From Shouchella lonarensis (GTDB lineage: Bacteria > Bacillota > Bacilli > Bacillales > Bacillaceae_D), in assembly GCF_900096965.1 (NCBI RefSeq), contig NZ_FMYM01000002.1:1-64000 (forward strand): a stretch of 64,000 nt of DNA. The letters are read 5' to 3'. Below the pieces are notes generated by a model that did no database searches, was not told where the DNA came from, and saw nothing but the letters and a program-made list of their open reading frames with translations. How positions within the stretch are numbered: the stretch's first letter is position 1; each line of letters opens with the position of its first letter. The translations under genes and the position numbers were made by a program. Positions 52,648 through 61,128 of the stretch are shown piece by piece.

Positions 52648-52672
52648 GAGCCTCGCTTGCCGAGGCTTCACA
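52648..52672 (+). terminator. Short terminator-like hairpin after the YjiH gene
   Basis: GAGCCTCG (52648-52655) pairs with CGAGGCTT (52661-52668); no T-run follows. Confidence 0.45.
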
Positions 52673-52701
52673 TATTTCTTGTAAGAAAGGTGTGACTAAC
52701 G

Positions 52702-54177
52702 ATGTCGTATATGATGATCTCATTTATTCTATACTTATTATTGATGTTATGGATTGGTTGGTACGGCTATAAAAAGACAGTGAATCACGCGGACTATGCT
52801 TTGGGAGGACGGGCACTTTCACCAGCAACAGCGGCACTTAGTGCGGGTGCATCGGATATGAGTGGCTGGCTCATGTTAGGGTTACCAGGATCCATGTATT
52901 GGATGGGGCTGAGCGCAGGCTGGATGGCTGTCGGTTTAATGATCGGTGCATATTTAAACTGGCTCTACTTGGCGCCTAGATTGCGGACGTTCACAGAAGT
53001 GGCCAATAATTCAATTACCATTCCATCATTTTTAGAAAATCGTTTTGCAGACCGGGCAAAAATGTTGCGGATGATGTCTGGTGTCATCATCATTTTATTT
53101 TTCACAATGTATGTTTCTGCGACGATGGTTGCCGGTGGTACGGTATTTACAACAATACTCGATGTGAATTATCATACAGGATTATGGATTGTTGCGGGTG
53201 TCACGATTTTTTATACATTTTTTGGTGGGTTTTTAGCTGTTAGTTGGACAGATGTTGTGCAAGGTGCGATCATGCTTTTAGCGCTCGTGCTTGTACCGAT
53301 TGTACTCATATTAAATTTAAATGGACCGACGGAAACAATAACAGCGGTGCAAACACTTGATCCGAAACTGCTGGATATTTGGCGCGGAACATCGGTGGTT
53401 GGTGTGATCTCGTTATTAGCATGGGGGCTCGGTTATTTTGGTCAACCGCATATTATTGTACGGTTTATGGCAATGAGGACGGCAAAAGATGCAAAACCAG
53501 GACGACGAATTGGGATGACGTGGATGATCATTTCTATGATTGGTGCAATGATTAGTGGTTTGCTTGGGCATGTATATTTATCGAGCCGAGGCATCTCTTT
53601 TGACAGTAAAGAAGAGGCTGAGCGCGTGTTTGTGCTGTTGGGAGACATTTTGTTTCATCCCCTCATTACAGGATTTATTTTTTGTGCGATTATTGCTGCG
53701 GTGATGAGTACGATCTCATCCCAGTTACTGGTGACTTCGAGTTCATTGACAGAAGACTTATATAAAGTGTTGCGTCAACGCACACCATCAGAAAAAGAAC
53801 TTGTGTATATCGGACGGGCGGCAGTTGTCGCTGTTGCGGTGGTGGCACTCCTGTTTGCATGGGAACAAAATAAGACGATTTTAGATCTCGTCGGTCACGC
53901 TTGGGCAGGCTTCGGTGCGGCGTTTGGACCGCTCATGTTGCTTAGTCTTTATTGGAAGCGAATGACAAAATGGGGAGCGCTTGCTGGGATGGTTGTTGGT
54001 GCTGTAACGGTCATCGCGTGGGTGTTTGCTGGTTTAGACAAGCAATTGTATGAAATTGTCCCTGGTTTTATCGCAAGTAGCGTTGCCATCTATATTGTAA
54101 GCCTGTGCACGAAAAAAGACGAGACAGTGACAGAAGGGTTTCATACATTTTTACGGGTATTTAAAGAAGAGAAGTAG
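52702..54177 (+). CDS. putP: Sodium:solute symporter, PutP-like
   Basis: A 491-residue protein of the solute:sodium symporter family with thirteen hydrophobic segments. Typical PutP features are DYALGGRALSPATAALSAGASDMSGWLMLGLPG near the start and AAVMSTISSQLLVTSSSLTE (the Na2-site Ser/Thr region) near residue 340. It likely imports proline or a related amino acid with Na+. AAAGGTG precedes the ATG. Proline specificity is inferred from overall resemblance. Confidence 0.87.
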   Translation: MSYMMISFILYLLLMLWIGWYGYKKTVNHADYALGGRALSPATAALSAGASDMSGWLMLGLPGSMYWMGLSAGWMAVGLMIGAYLNWLYLAPRLRTFTEVANNSITIPSFLENRFADRAKMLRMMSGVIIILFFTMYVSATMVAGGTVFTTILDVNYHTGLWIVAGVTIFYTFFGGFLAVSWTDVVQGAIMLLALVLVPIVLILNLNGPTETITAVQTLDPKLLDIWRGTSVVGVISLLAWGLGYFGQPHIIVRFMAMRTAKDAKPGRRIGMTWMIISMIGAMISGLLGHVYLSSRGISFDSKEEAERVFVLLGDILFHPLITGFIFCAIIAAVMSTISSQLLVTSSSLTEDLYKVLRQRTPSEKELVYIGRAAVVAVAVVALLFAWEQNKTILDLVGHAWAGFGAAFGPLMLLSLYWKRMTKWGALAGMVVGAVTVIAWVFAGLDKQLYEIVPGFIASSVAIYIVSLCTKKDETVTEGFHTFLRVFKEEK

Positions 54178-54180
54178 AAC

Positions 54181-54217
54181 AAATCTAGCGCTTTAAGAGG
54201 CGCTAGATTTTTTTCAG
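54181..54217 (+). terminator. Terminator of the symporter gene
   Basis: AAATCTAGCGC (54181-54191) pairs with GCGCTAGATTT (54200-54210), followed by a run of T. Confidence 0.88.
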
Positions 54218-54261
54218 TAGGCAAAAATTGTGATATAGTAAGAGCGGAAGGAGTGAGGGAA

Positions 54262-54639
54262 ATGGCGAAGTTATTCATTGTCATCGGTGCGTTTGTGATG
54301 GCACTGGCTATTGCGATTGGCGCGTTTGGCGCGCATGGATTAGAAGGGCGTATTAGTGAGCGGATGTTGAAAAACTATCAGACCGGTGTTCTATACCACA
54401 TGATTCATGGCATTGGCTTACTGGCAACTGGCATACTTGCCTGGAAATTAGGGACGAGCGGGATGTTTAGTGGCGCAGGATGGGCATTTATCGTAGGGAT
54501 CGTCTTATTTTCAGGGAGTTTGTATGTAATGGCGCTGACGGATTTACGTGTGCTTGGGGCGATTACGCCAATAGGCGGTTTAGCTTTTATTGCTGGTTGG
54601 GTATTGCTCGGGCTGGCAGTAATGAGAGAGATGGCTTGA
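54262..54639 (+). CDS. DUF423 membrane protein (YwdK-like)
   Basis: A 125-residue protein with four membrane segments and the DUF423 signatures AIAIGAFGAHGLEGRIS, YHMIHGIGLLATG and FSGSLYVMALTDLRVLGAIT followed by PIGGLAFIAGW. AAGGAGTG lies 8 bases before ATG 54262. In B. subtilis ywdK lies near the gerQ (ywdL) region, which is also close by here. Function unknown. Confidence 0.87.
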   Translation: MAKLFIVIGAFVMALAIAIGAFGAHGLEGRISERMLKNYQTGVLYHMIHGIGLLATGILAWKLGTSGMFSGAGWAFIVGIVLFSGSLYVMALTDLRVLGAITPIGGLAFIAGWVLLGLAVMREMA

Positions 54640-54675
54640 TAGAGGGTAGAATCTAGTCGCTTGAGATAGAAGAGA

Positions 54676-54718
54676 AAGAAGTAACCGAGATGAGTGAAGG
54701 GGGTCGGTTACTTCTTTT
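54676..54718. terminator. Bidirectional terminator between DUF423 and MFS genes
   Basis: AAGAAGTAACCGA (54676-54688) pairs with TCGGTTACTTCTT (54704-54716) perfectly, with T-runs on both strands. Confidence 0.85.
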
Positions 54719-54724
54719 GTTTTA

Positions 54725-55981
54725 TTAGCTAGACTTTTTCTCGCGCCAATCTTCTTGCTTGTCCAATGCAAGCTCGCATTGATCTGGTTTTGGTAGTTCT
54801 CGTAACAACGGTTGTGTCAGCCAATAAAGCGAGATAACGATGAGTGAAGCACCAGCACCAATAAACGTATATGTGGAGTCGAATTGCGCACCAATGAAGC
54901 CTCCGAGAAGTGAACCGAGTGGGGCTGAAATGGCAGAGGCACTCATCATGAGCGACATGACACGCCCGAGCAATCGCTCCTCAATACAGCGCTGGAAGAT
55001 GGCGACGGCCATGACATTCGTTGCGCCGATAATGGTCATGCTAAGCCCCGTTAAGATAATGGAAATAACGGTTGAAGGGACAAATGATGCTGTGATCCAT
55101 GTTAGCCCACAAATGATGAAGCCAATGATGGTGGTTTTTCCGAGTTTAAAACGGCTAAGCGTGTTAGCGCTTGCAGTACCAAGTAAAATACCAACAGAAA
55201 TCGCGGCCATATAGGCACCGTACAATCCGTCACTACCTTTTTGCGCGGCGATACTCGGCAAATTGACCATGAAGGCCATGAGGCAGGCGTTAGCAATAAT
55301 CCCACTTACCATGATTCGCGGAATCAGTGTGCTTTTCGCATAAGTCATCCCTTCTTTCAGATCAGTTTTATAGGCACGGAAAATCGTGCCAAAGTTTTTC
55401 TTTCCGGTAGGTAATTTGCGGGTTTTGGTGAGTTTTAAGCGTGAAAATAAGAAAGTGGTCATTAAATATAAAAATGCGTTCATAAATAGAAACAACGGTG
55501 CGTCAGTAAAAATTAATAAAGCGCCGCCAATGCCCATGAATAGAATATCTGTCCCTTGGTAGGCGAAAGCCATGTACGAGTTTGCTTTCATGAGCTCGTT
55601 TTTTTCTACAATACGCGGCAATAGTGCATTTTGAGCCGGATAGGCAAATTCATTTGTACAAGAAGTGATGAACATAATAAGGAGTAACCAGTGTACGGTC
55701 AATAAATCAAAGTAATAGAGTGTTGGAATGAATAATAGGAGCACGAATTGTAGAAATTGTGTCGTAATCAAAACCGCTTTTAAGTTGGCACGGTCAATAT
55801 ATGGTCCTGTTAAGAATTGAAAAGCGGTTGGAATCATCGTTAAAAAACCCGCAATTCCTGTATACACCGTGCTGCCTGTTAATTGGAAGGTGAGCCACAT
55901 CGCAATAATTGCATAAAGGCTATCACCAATGTTACTAAATAACCTGCCGGAAAATAAAAACCAGAAATTAGACTGCTTCAT
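54725..55981 (-). CDS. MFS transporter (drug-exporter type)
   Basis: About 418 residues with twelve segments. The opening KQSNFWFLFSGRLFSNIGDSLYAI is typical of MFS_3-type exporters, and a motif-A-like loop is seen in GPYIDRANLKAVL. AGAGAGG before the start favours the second of two adjacent ATGs. It is divergent from a winged-helix regulator gene, with a 10-bp inverted repeat between them, suggesting that the regulator controls it. Substrate unknown. Confidence 0.82.
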   Translation of the reverse strand: MKQSNFWFLFSGRLFSNIGDSLYAIIAMWLTFQLTGSTVYTGIAGFLTMIPTAFQFLTGPYIDRANLKAVLITTQFLQFVLLLFIPTLYYFDLLTVHWLLLIMFITSCTNEFAYPAQNALLPRIVEKNELMKANSYMAFAYQGTDILFMGIGGALLIFTDAPLFLFMNAFLYLMTTFLFSRLKLTKTRKLPTGKKNFGTIFRAYKTDLKEGMTYAKSTLIPRIMVSGIIANACLMAFMVNLPSIAAQKGSDGLYGAYMAAISVGILLGTASANTLSRFKLGKTTIIGFIICGLTWITASFVPSTVISIILTGLSMTIIGATNVMAVAIFQRCIEERLLGRVMSLMMSASAISAPLGSLLGGFIGAQFDSTYTFIGAGASLIVISLYWLTQPLLRELPKPDQCELALDKQEDWREKKSS

Positions 55982-56086
55982 CATGCACCTCTCTTTTTCC
56001 ATTGATATTGCATACAGTTTTAACTTAGATGATTTGTGAGGAGTTTGTCAATATTTTTGTGGAATATGATTACGCTTTGATATGTA

Positions 56087-56127
56087 GAGACCGATCTTTC
56101 AGTAGTCATGCTGTGAGGATCGGTCTC
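56087..56127. promoter_or_regulatory. Inverted repeat between MFS and regulator genes
   Basis: GAGACCGATC and GATCGGTCTC, a perfect 10-bp inverted repeat with 21 bases between, just before the regulator start. Possible operator or leader hairpin. Confidence 0.5.
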
Positions 56128-56134
56128 AAAAGCG

Positions 56135-56659
56135 TTGTTAAATCAAACGAAACGAAAAATTATGGACGCGATTAGTGAGCAAGAAAAAACGGTGAAGGAA
56201 ATTGCCGCGGATATCGATGTTCCGGCCTCACGTCTGTATTATCACATGAAACAATTAGAAGAATTGAAGGTGATTGTAAAGACAAAAACGGAGCAAAAAG
56301 GGAATTTGCGGGAGAATTATTATATGTCGCAATCGGGGGAGATGAATTTCACGTCGCTTGATGATGATGATGAGATGAAAGAAATACTTCCCGAAGTTAT
56401 ACGCCATGTAAATGAAACAGTTGCCAAAGCAATGACTTTGTTCGAGGAAGGCCTCTACGAAGAGGAGACGGGAGAAAGTAGAGGGTCATTGGTATTTTTG
56501 CATACGCCGATGACGTACGCGCAATGGAAAAAAGCCAATAAAGCCATTAAGCGTGTGCTGGATGAAGCTGAAGCTGAAGCCGATGCAACTGATACAGAGT
56601 CAGGGGAAGAGAAGCATGATTACGCTTATATGCTTTTAACATACAAGCAGGAGGGGTAG
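56135..56659 (+). CDS. ArsR-type winged-helix transcriptional regulator
   Basis: About 174 residues. Residues 1-60 form a winged helix: LNQTKRKIMDAISEQEKTVK, EIAADIDVPASRLYYHMKQL. The C-terminal part is a helical ligand-binding or dimerisation region ending in an acidic stretch (DEAEAEADATDTESGEEKHD). No good ribosome site precedes TTG 56135. The in-frame codons before it (SVSKA) would extend a natural-looking helix, but no start codon occurs before an upstream TGA. Either TTG is the true start or the start codon has been lost. It is divergent from an MFS gene that it may repress. Confidence 0.7.
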   Translation: MLNQTKRKIMDAISEQEKTVKEIAADIDVPASRLYYHMKQLEELKVIVKTKTEQKGNLRENYYMSQSGEMNFTSLDDDDEMKEILPEVIRHVNETVAKAMTLFEEGLYEEETGESRGSLVFLHTPMTYAQWKKANKAIKRVLDEAEAEADATDTESGEEKHDYAYMLLTYKQEG

Positions 56660-56667
56660 TAAACGGC

Positions 56668-56701
56668 AAAAAACCAGCTGTCGATCGACGGCTGGTTTTT
56701 T
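56668..56701. terminator. Bidirectional terminator between regulator and gerQ
   Basis: AAAAAACCAGC (56668-56678) pairs with GCTGGTTTTTT (56691-56701), enclosing a small GTCGATCGAC palindrome. Confidence 0.88.
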
Positions 56702-56708
56702 GCGATCT

Positions 56709-57269
56709 TTATTCCGGTCGTGGCGAATATTGCGTAAGTGGTGGTGTCGGTTGACCGAATGGGTATTCATAAGTAATGGGTTCATCAAAAGTGACATAGT
56801 CTAAATTGACCATCAGTAGTAAGTAATGTTCATTTGTTTGTGGATTGCCGAGGATAATATGGTCACGCCCAGCCTCTTCGATTCGCCCACGGAAAATACG
56901 GGCATTCCACTCGTTATTGCCTTCAAACGTTTGATAAACAGTCACTTGTTTTCCGCGGTTTAAGCGTAAAATATTTTCAATGAATGATTGTTCAATTGGC
57001 AGCATCCCTGGAATTGGTGGAGTCGGTTGCTGTTGCTGCTGTTGCTGTACAAAGCCCGGTACTTGATACTGTTGTGCTGAGAAATAACCAGGTTGATCTC
57101 CGACAGGTGGTTGCGGCAACGGCTGTTGTAGAGGTTGCTGTTGTTGAGGGGGTTGTTGTTGCCATGGCTGTTGTTGCTGGGGGGGCTGCTGTTGGGGAGG
57201 CTGCTGTTGCCAAGGTTGTTGCTGTACAGGTTGTTGGCGATGAAGTTCAAACCATTCGTGAGGGTACAT
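56709..57269 (-). CDS. gerQ: GerQ, spore coat protein required for germination
   Basis: About 186 residues. The N-terminal half is almost only Gln and Pro (repeats such as QQPWQQQPPQQQ). The C-terminal domain carries the GerQ pattern: LPIEQSFIENILRLNRGKQV, AGRDHIILGNPQTNEHYLLL and MVNLDYVTFDEPITYEYPFG. GerQ sits in the inner coat, is crosslinked by transglutaminase through its glutamines and holds CwlJ in place. AAGGAAGTGAT precedes ATG 57269. It follows cwlJ in the same direction by 23 bases. Confidence 0.9.
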   Translation of the reverse strand: MYPHEWFELHRQQPVQQQPWQQQPPQQQPPQQQQPWQQQPPQQQQPLQQPLPQPPVGDQPGYFSAQQYQVPGFVQQQQQQQPTPPIPGMLPIEQSFIENILRLNRGKQVTVYQTFEGNNEWNARIFRGRIEEAGRDHIILGNPQTNEHYLLLMVNLDYVTFDEPITYEYPFGQPTPPLTQYSPRPE

Positions 57270-57292
57270 TTGTATCACTTCCTTTTCCGAAT

Positions 57293-57724
57293 TTAAAATG
57301 TACTAAAAACTTCTTCGCAATCCGCAGGGATTGGTTGATAGAAGCAATGCGCTTTATAACGTCCTGTATTCCATTGTCCCCACCACTGTGCCGGACAAGA
57401 TCCGTCTGGTCGAAAAAACCATAGCGAAAAATCAGCAGGGCGTGTTCTTTCCCCATCGATAACACGGCGAGCTAACCGGCGATCACGTTCACGTGCGCGT
57501 TGATAGAAATAACTTTTTTGTGTGGCTTCAAATCCCCCCGGTGATTGATAAACCATTGCTGGGATCGTGTTGACACCGCCAAAATCGAGACAGCGCACGC
57601 GGACGCGATTGATCATCACATTGCCTGCAGCGAGCATGCCTATCTCGCCTTCTCCTTCTGCTTCGGCACGCATCAGTCGGGCAAGCATATCGACATCGCT
57701 GGAGGATGCTTTCACGACTGCCAT
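57293..57724 (-). CDS. cwlJ: CwlJ, spore cortex-lytic hydrolase
   Basis: About 143 residues, a SleB/CwlJ-type hydrolase domain without a signal peptide, as usual for CwlJ. Signatures are LARLMRAEAEGEGEIGMLAA (catalytic Glu region), GNVMINRVRVRC and FYQRARERDRRLARRVIDGE. It degrades the cortex peptidoglycan when triggered by Ca-dipicolinate and depends on GerQ, encoded next. GGAGGTG precedes ATG 57724; the frame opens 8 codons earlier. Confidence 0.92.
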   Translation of the reverse strand: MAVVKASSSDVDMLARLMRAEAEGEGEIGMLAAGNVMINRVRVRCLDFGGVNTIPAMVYQSPGGFEATQKSYFYQRARERDRRLARRVIDGERTRPADFSLWFFRPDGSCPAQWWGQWNTGRYKAHCFYQPIPADCEEVFSTF

Positions 57725-57833
57725 TGCGAACACCTCCTGTTTTGGCATCAGAATTCGTTAGGTCAGGATGGCAACCCCTGAGCCCACTTTGTCTGTGCTG
57801 ACCTGCAAAATCTGCATTTTTTGCGTCTCTTTC

Positions 57834-57862
57834 ACTATATGAATGGTCAGCTGTTTGTATGA
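57834..57862 (-). promoter_or_regulatory. Candidate sigma-E promoter of cwlJ-gerQ
   Basis: On the minus strand TCATAC, 15 bases, CATATAGT resembles the sigma-E mother-cell pattern (ATA..-N15-CATACAAT). cwlJ is sigma-E dependent in B. subtilis. The rest of the 57.73-58.05 kb gap shows only a TTGCAT-18-TATTGT promoter-like pair (57897-57926) for the next plus-strand gene. Confidence 0.5.
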
Positions 57863-58052
57863 CATGAAGGTGAGGGAAAAAGATTTTAAAAAAGTGTTGC
57901 ATGAACAGAAAAAGGTGTGTTATTGTATATATAGATATAAACACATAAACATATATACACTCTTAGCGTGGAGCAGTACATATGAGATGTTGCACTAATG
58001 ACGTTTATATTTCAACCTACATGATTATAAGATGACAAGGAGTGTTATTACT

Positions 58053-58532
58053 ATGCAAGATTTTATTAATCAACTATCAGAAATGAATGAGATCGCACAA
58101 CATCTAGGTATTTTTCTCATTGGAATGATCCCTTTGCTTGAAGTATTTTTTGCCGCGACGGTAGGTGCATTTGTTGGTGCGCCATTTGTAACAGTACTAT
58201 TGGTTGCGATGATTGGAAACTGGGTTTCAGTGATGATTATTATTTTACCTTTTGATGCATTGTTTACGAGACTGCGGAAAAGAAAACAGGAAAAAAAGGG
58301 ATTTATCCATGGGAGAGCAGAAAAGGCACGGAGGATGTATGAAAAGTACGGTGTGCCTGGTCTCGCGATTTTAACGCCAATCATTGCACCTGGACATATC
58401 GCGGCATTCACATCACTTGCAGCGGGCGCAAGCAAAAATAAAGTAATTTTCTGGCACACAATTAGCATTTTCATATGGGGTGTGCTCGGGATAATTATGG
58501 GATATATGTTAGGTTTTACGTTTGTTAGATAA
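58053..58532 (+). CDS. Small multidrug-export-like membrane protein (COG2426)
   Basis: A 159-residue membrane protein with four to five segments of the Sm_multidrug_ex family. Typical stretches are LIGMIPLLEVFFAATVGAFV, RKRKQEKKGFIHGRAEKARR and YGVPGLAILTPIIAPGHIAA. AAGGAG precedes ATG 58053; the frame opens 7 codons earlier. The family name is historical, and a drug-export role is poorly supported in general; related DedA/SNARE-like folds act on lipids. Confidence 0.78.
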   Translation: MQDFINQLSEMNEIAQHLGIFLIGMIPLLEVFFAATVGAFVGAPFVTVLLVAMIGNWVSVMIIILPFDALFTRLRKRKQEKKGFIHGRAEKARRMYEKYGVPGLAILTPIIAPGHIAAFTSLAAGASKNKVIFWHTISIFIWGVLGIIMGYMLGFTFVR

Positions 58533-58557
58533 CGAGGGTTGGCGGTGAAACGTACTT

Positions 58558-59280
58558 ATGAAAGTATGGAAACTTGTGCTATTTGAATTTAAAACGATAT
58601 CGGTGTGGCAATACCTTTGGACATGTTTTAATGCAGGGTTCGTCGGTCTTTTGTTAAGTTATATGATTATCGAGCTAGGGATTTTGGAGGGTGAAAGAGG
58701 ACTAAAGTTCATTGTGGTTAGCCTCATTCTTCTGATATTTTTAGGGCTACCGACGTCATTTGTGATTCAATCTGTGCCTTATCGACTGAAACATAATGGC
58801 GTGAGCGTCCCGGACATTTTTTCCTTGTACAAAACGTTCGCGTTAAAAGAAACAGAGGTTATCTGGAGTCGGATCGTTAGTCAGTTATTACATGGGATGT
58901 TTTTTAACACCATGTTGCTCGCTAGTGTTGTCACTGTCTTTATACTGCGAGGATATCCGGTATTTCACCACCTCGGGTTAGCACTGTCATGGCTTCTCCT
59001 CAGTGCGGTGGCAATGTTCGTGTATGTGATGTGTGAACGGTATCAGGGGCGGAAAGTGAATGGCTATGGCTTTTCTTCTTATGGATCACTTCTACTAGCA
59101 TTGTTGCTTTTACCTGTCGGGTTGCTCACAGATCAATGGTTTTACGGGATTGTCATTGAAGCGGCGATACGTACGCCGTTATGGACGGTGCTTGTTTGTT
59201 TCTTGCTGTTTCTTCTCTGTTTAGTTATCATTCCAAAGGTGCTACTGTATCAGTTACGAAAGGGAAATAAAATGATATGA
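58558..59280 (+). CDS. Six-segment membrane protein, tandem paralogue 1
   Basis: A 240-residue membrane protein with about six hydrophobic segments and no known motif. It shares with the next two genes the opening L..EF+T/S-W-Y and a central LYKTFALKETEVIWSRIVSQ followed by a segment and an LSWLLL block. The pattern of even-sized hydrophobic blocks resembles ABC-2-type permease subunits. It begins a probable operon leading to the GntR and ABC genes. Function unknown. Confidence 0.65.
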   Translation: MKVWKLVLFEFKTISVWQYLWTCFNAGFVGLLLSYMIIELGILEGERGLKFIVVSLILLIFLGLPTSFVIQSVPYRLKHNGVSVPDIFSLYKTFALKETEVIWSRIVSQLLHGMFFNTMLLASVVTVFILRGYPVFHHLGLALSWLLLSAVAMFVYVMCERYQGRKVNGYGFSSYGSLLLALLLLPVGLLTDQWFYGIVIEAAIRTPLWTVLVCFLLFLLCLVIIPKVLLYQLRKGNKMI

Positions 59281-59289
59281 GGTGAGACG

Positions 59290-59988
59290 ATGGGCGTGGT
59301 TTTACGGCTTGTTGTAGCAGAGTTCCGGATGACACCGGTGTGGGGTTATGTTGTGACGTGTTTGCTTGCAGTGACCATTGGTACATTGAGTGTGGTCGTT
59401 TATGGGATAGGTGAGCCATTCATTTTCAATATGGCGTTTTTATATCCGCTTTTCATCTGTATGTCGTTCTTAATAATGAAGCATACAGGTTATCGATCAA
59501 AAAACCGTGGTTTACCTATTTGGCACATTTATCCGTCTTTCGCAATAAAGACAACGAGCCTTTATTGGAGTCGTGTTATTAGCCAACTATGTTTTATTCT
59601 GTTGTTTCATACAGTTTGTTTCGTTGTTGCAGCGATTGTTTGGCGCATGATGAATGTGAGCTTGCCAGATGTCTCATGGTCTTCTCTCATTATTTCCTGG
59701 TTAATATTAAATGGCATGATGTTTCTTTCTTACGGTAGAAATGATCTTTGTATCGCCCATACATGGGTCGATTATTTGAAGCATTTTACATTTGTTGCGG
59801 TGTTTGTAACGATAATTTTGATGATCGGGTTTCATACAAACATATGGATGTTTGAAATGCTCTTTCTTAGTGTAGCACGCTTCCCAGTAGCAACACCGGT
59901 TATACTTGCATTGTTACTTGTATTGATGTTATTGGTGGGGCTAAGAAGAATGAAGTCTCTGCTAAAAAAGAGAGATATTCGTGCTTGA
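59290..59988 (+). CDS. Six-segment membrane protein, tandem paralogue 2
   Basis: A 232-residue protein. The opening VLRLVVAEFRMTPVWGYVVT, the core IYPSFAIKTTSLYWSRVISQ and the later LIISWLILNGMMFL match the neighbours on both sides, more closely the third. It starts 9 bases after the previous gene with GAGGTGAG upstream. Probable permease subunit; function unknown. Confidence 0.65.
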   Translation: MGVVLRLVVAEFRMTPVWGYVVTCLLAVTIGTLSVVVYGIGEPFIFNMAFLYPLFICMSFLIMKHTGYRSKNRGLPIWHIYPSFAIKTTSLYWSRVISQLCFILLFHTVCFVVAAIVWRMMNVSLPDVSWSSLIISWLILNGMMFLSYGRNDLCIAHTWVDYLKHFTFVAVFVTIILMIGFHTNIWMFEMLFLSVARFPVATPVILALLLVLMLLVGLRRMKSLLKKRDIRA

Positions 59989-60027
59989 AAAGTATACGCA
60001 GCGCCTTATAGAAGGAGAGACAGAAGA

Positions 60028-60747
60028 ATGAAGACAGTATTACAGCTTATGGAAGCGGAGTTTCGGATGACGTCGATTTGGCGTTATACATTGACAGTAT
60101 TGTTTGCAGTGGTGAGCGGGGCAGTTGCAGTTGTTGCATATGGTGTAGATGATTCGAATGGGTTTGTTAATTTTGTGCTTGTTTATATCTTTATTTGGGG
60201 ACCGTTGTTTTTAGTGAGAAAACATTCAGCGTATGTTTTTGCAGGGTCCGGTAATATGAAAAGAATTGGCTTGCTTATTTGGGACATCTACCGATTGTTT
60301 CCGCTAAAAATAACAATGCTTTGTTGGAGTCGGATCGTCAGTCAGATGTGCAATATGGTGTTATTTTATACCGTAGCTTTAGTGGTGATGGTCATTGGAA
60401 TGAGCTGGTTTGACTTACCATTTCCGAATGTCTCGCTTATTTCGCTCATTTGTTCATGGTTATTGCTAAATGGCATGTGGATGCTTTGGAATGTAATGTA
60501 TGAACCGGTGATGGTGTATAGCAAGCGTGAACGGCTTCAAACCGCTCTAATAATTTTAGTGACGGTGATCATATTGCTTGTTTTAGTTTGGACCAAAAAT
60601 ATATGGTTCTTTGAGCCACTCTTTTATAGCGTGAAATACTACCCTATCGGAACCCCGCTCGTTTTGGCGCTATTATTTATGATTGTATTGTTGATCACGC
60701 CAAGGAGGATGCGTTTGGAGCTTGAAAGGAGAGATGCCGGTGTTTGA
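60028..60747 (+). CDS. Six-segment membrane protein, tandem paralogue 3
   Basis: A 239-residue protein. The opening VLQLMEAEFRMTSIWRYTLT, the core IYRLFPLKITMLCWSRIVSQ and the late LICSWLLLNGMWML make it a clear paralogue of the preceding gene. AGAAGGAGAG precedes the ATG. Its end overlaps the GntR gene start by 8 bases, so the three membrane genes and the GntR-ABC genes are probably one operon. Confidence 0.65.
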   Translation: MKTVLQLMEAEFRMTSIWRYTLTVLFAVVSGAVAVVAYGVDDSNGFVNFVLVYIFIWGPLFLVRKHSAYVFAGSGNMKRIGLLIWDIYRLFPLKITMLCWSRIVSQMCNMVLFYTVALVVMVIGMSWFDLPFPNVSLISLICSWLLLNGMWMLWNVMYEPVMVYSKRERLQTALIILVTVIILLVLVWTKNIWFFEPLFYSVKYYPIGTPLVLALLFMIVLLITPRRMRLELERRDAGV

Positions 60748-61126
60748 GCGATTACCGATCCAAGTCGATAGCGCGAGCCGGAGTCCGATTTATGACCAAA
60801 TCGAGGCACAAATAAAGTCACTCATTGTCGGTGGACAATTGCCATCTGGCAGTGCATTGCCATCGATTCGGAAGCTTGCGACACAGTTGGCTTGTAGTGT
60901 CATTACCACGCGGCGGGCGTATCAAAATTTAGAGCAGGCCGGGTATATCGAGACATTACAAGGGAAGGGGACGTTTGTTAAAGCGATGTCTGCACGGGAA
61001 CAAGCGATGCAAAAACATGTGTCAGTAGAGGAAGCGTTGAAAAAAGCAATTGAAGCTGGACGCCGCTATGGGTATAGTGATGATGAGTTGAAAAAACTGT
61101 TTGCCGAAGCGTTGATGGAGGGATGA
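60740..61126 (+). CDS. GntR-family regulator, YtrA-like
   Basis: About 128 residues. The winged helix (SPIYDQIEAQIKSLIVGGQL, PSGSALPSIRKLATQLACSV, QNLEQAGYIETLQGKGTFV) is followed by a short helical tail of about 45 residues, the YtrA subfamily layout. YtrA-type repressors control ABC operons induced by cell-wall antibiotics. Start choice: GTG 60740 has AAAGGAG 8 bases upstream; ATG 60734 and TTG 60722 are also in frame. It lies between the membrane paralogues and the ATPase genes. Confidence 0.85.
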   Translation: MFERLPIQVDSASRSPIYDQIEAQIKSLIVGGQLPSGSALPSIRKLATQLACSVITTRRAYQNLEQAGYIETLQGKGTFVKAMSAREQAMQKHVSVEEALKKAIEAGRRYGYSDDELKKLFAEALMEG

Positions 61127-61128
61127 CA

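Noticed and set aside
56984-57424. Plus-strand 146-codon frame rich in Val and Ala opposite gerQ
   Set aside because: It is the mirror of the CAG/CCA-rich GerQ repeat; the minus-strand GerQ domain is unmistakable and the plus frame has no ribosome site.
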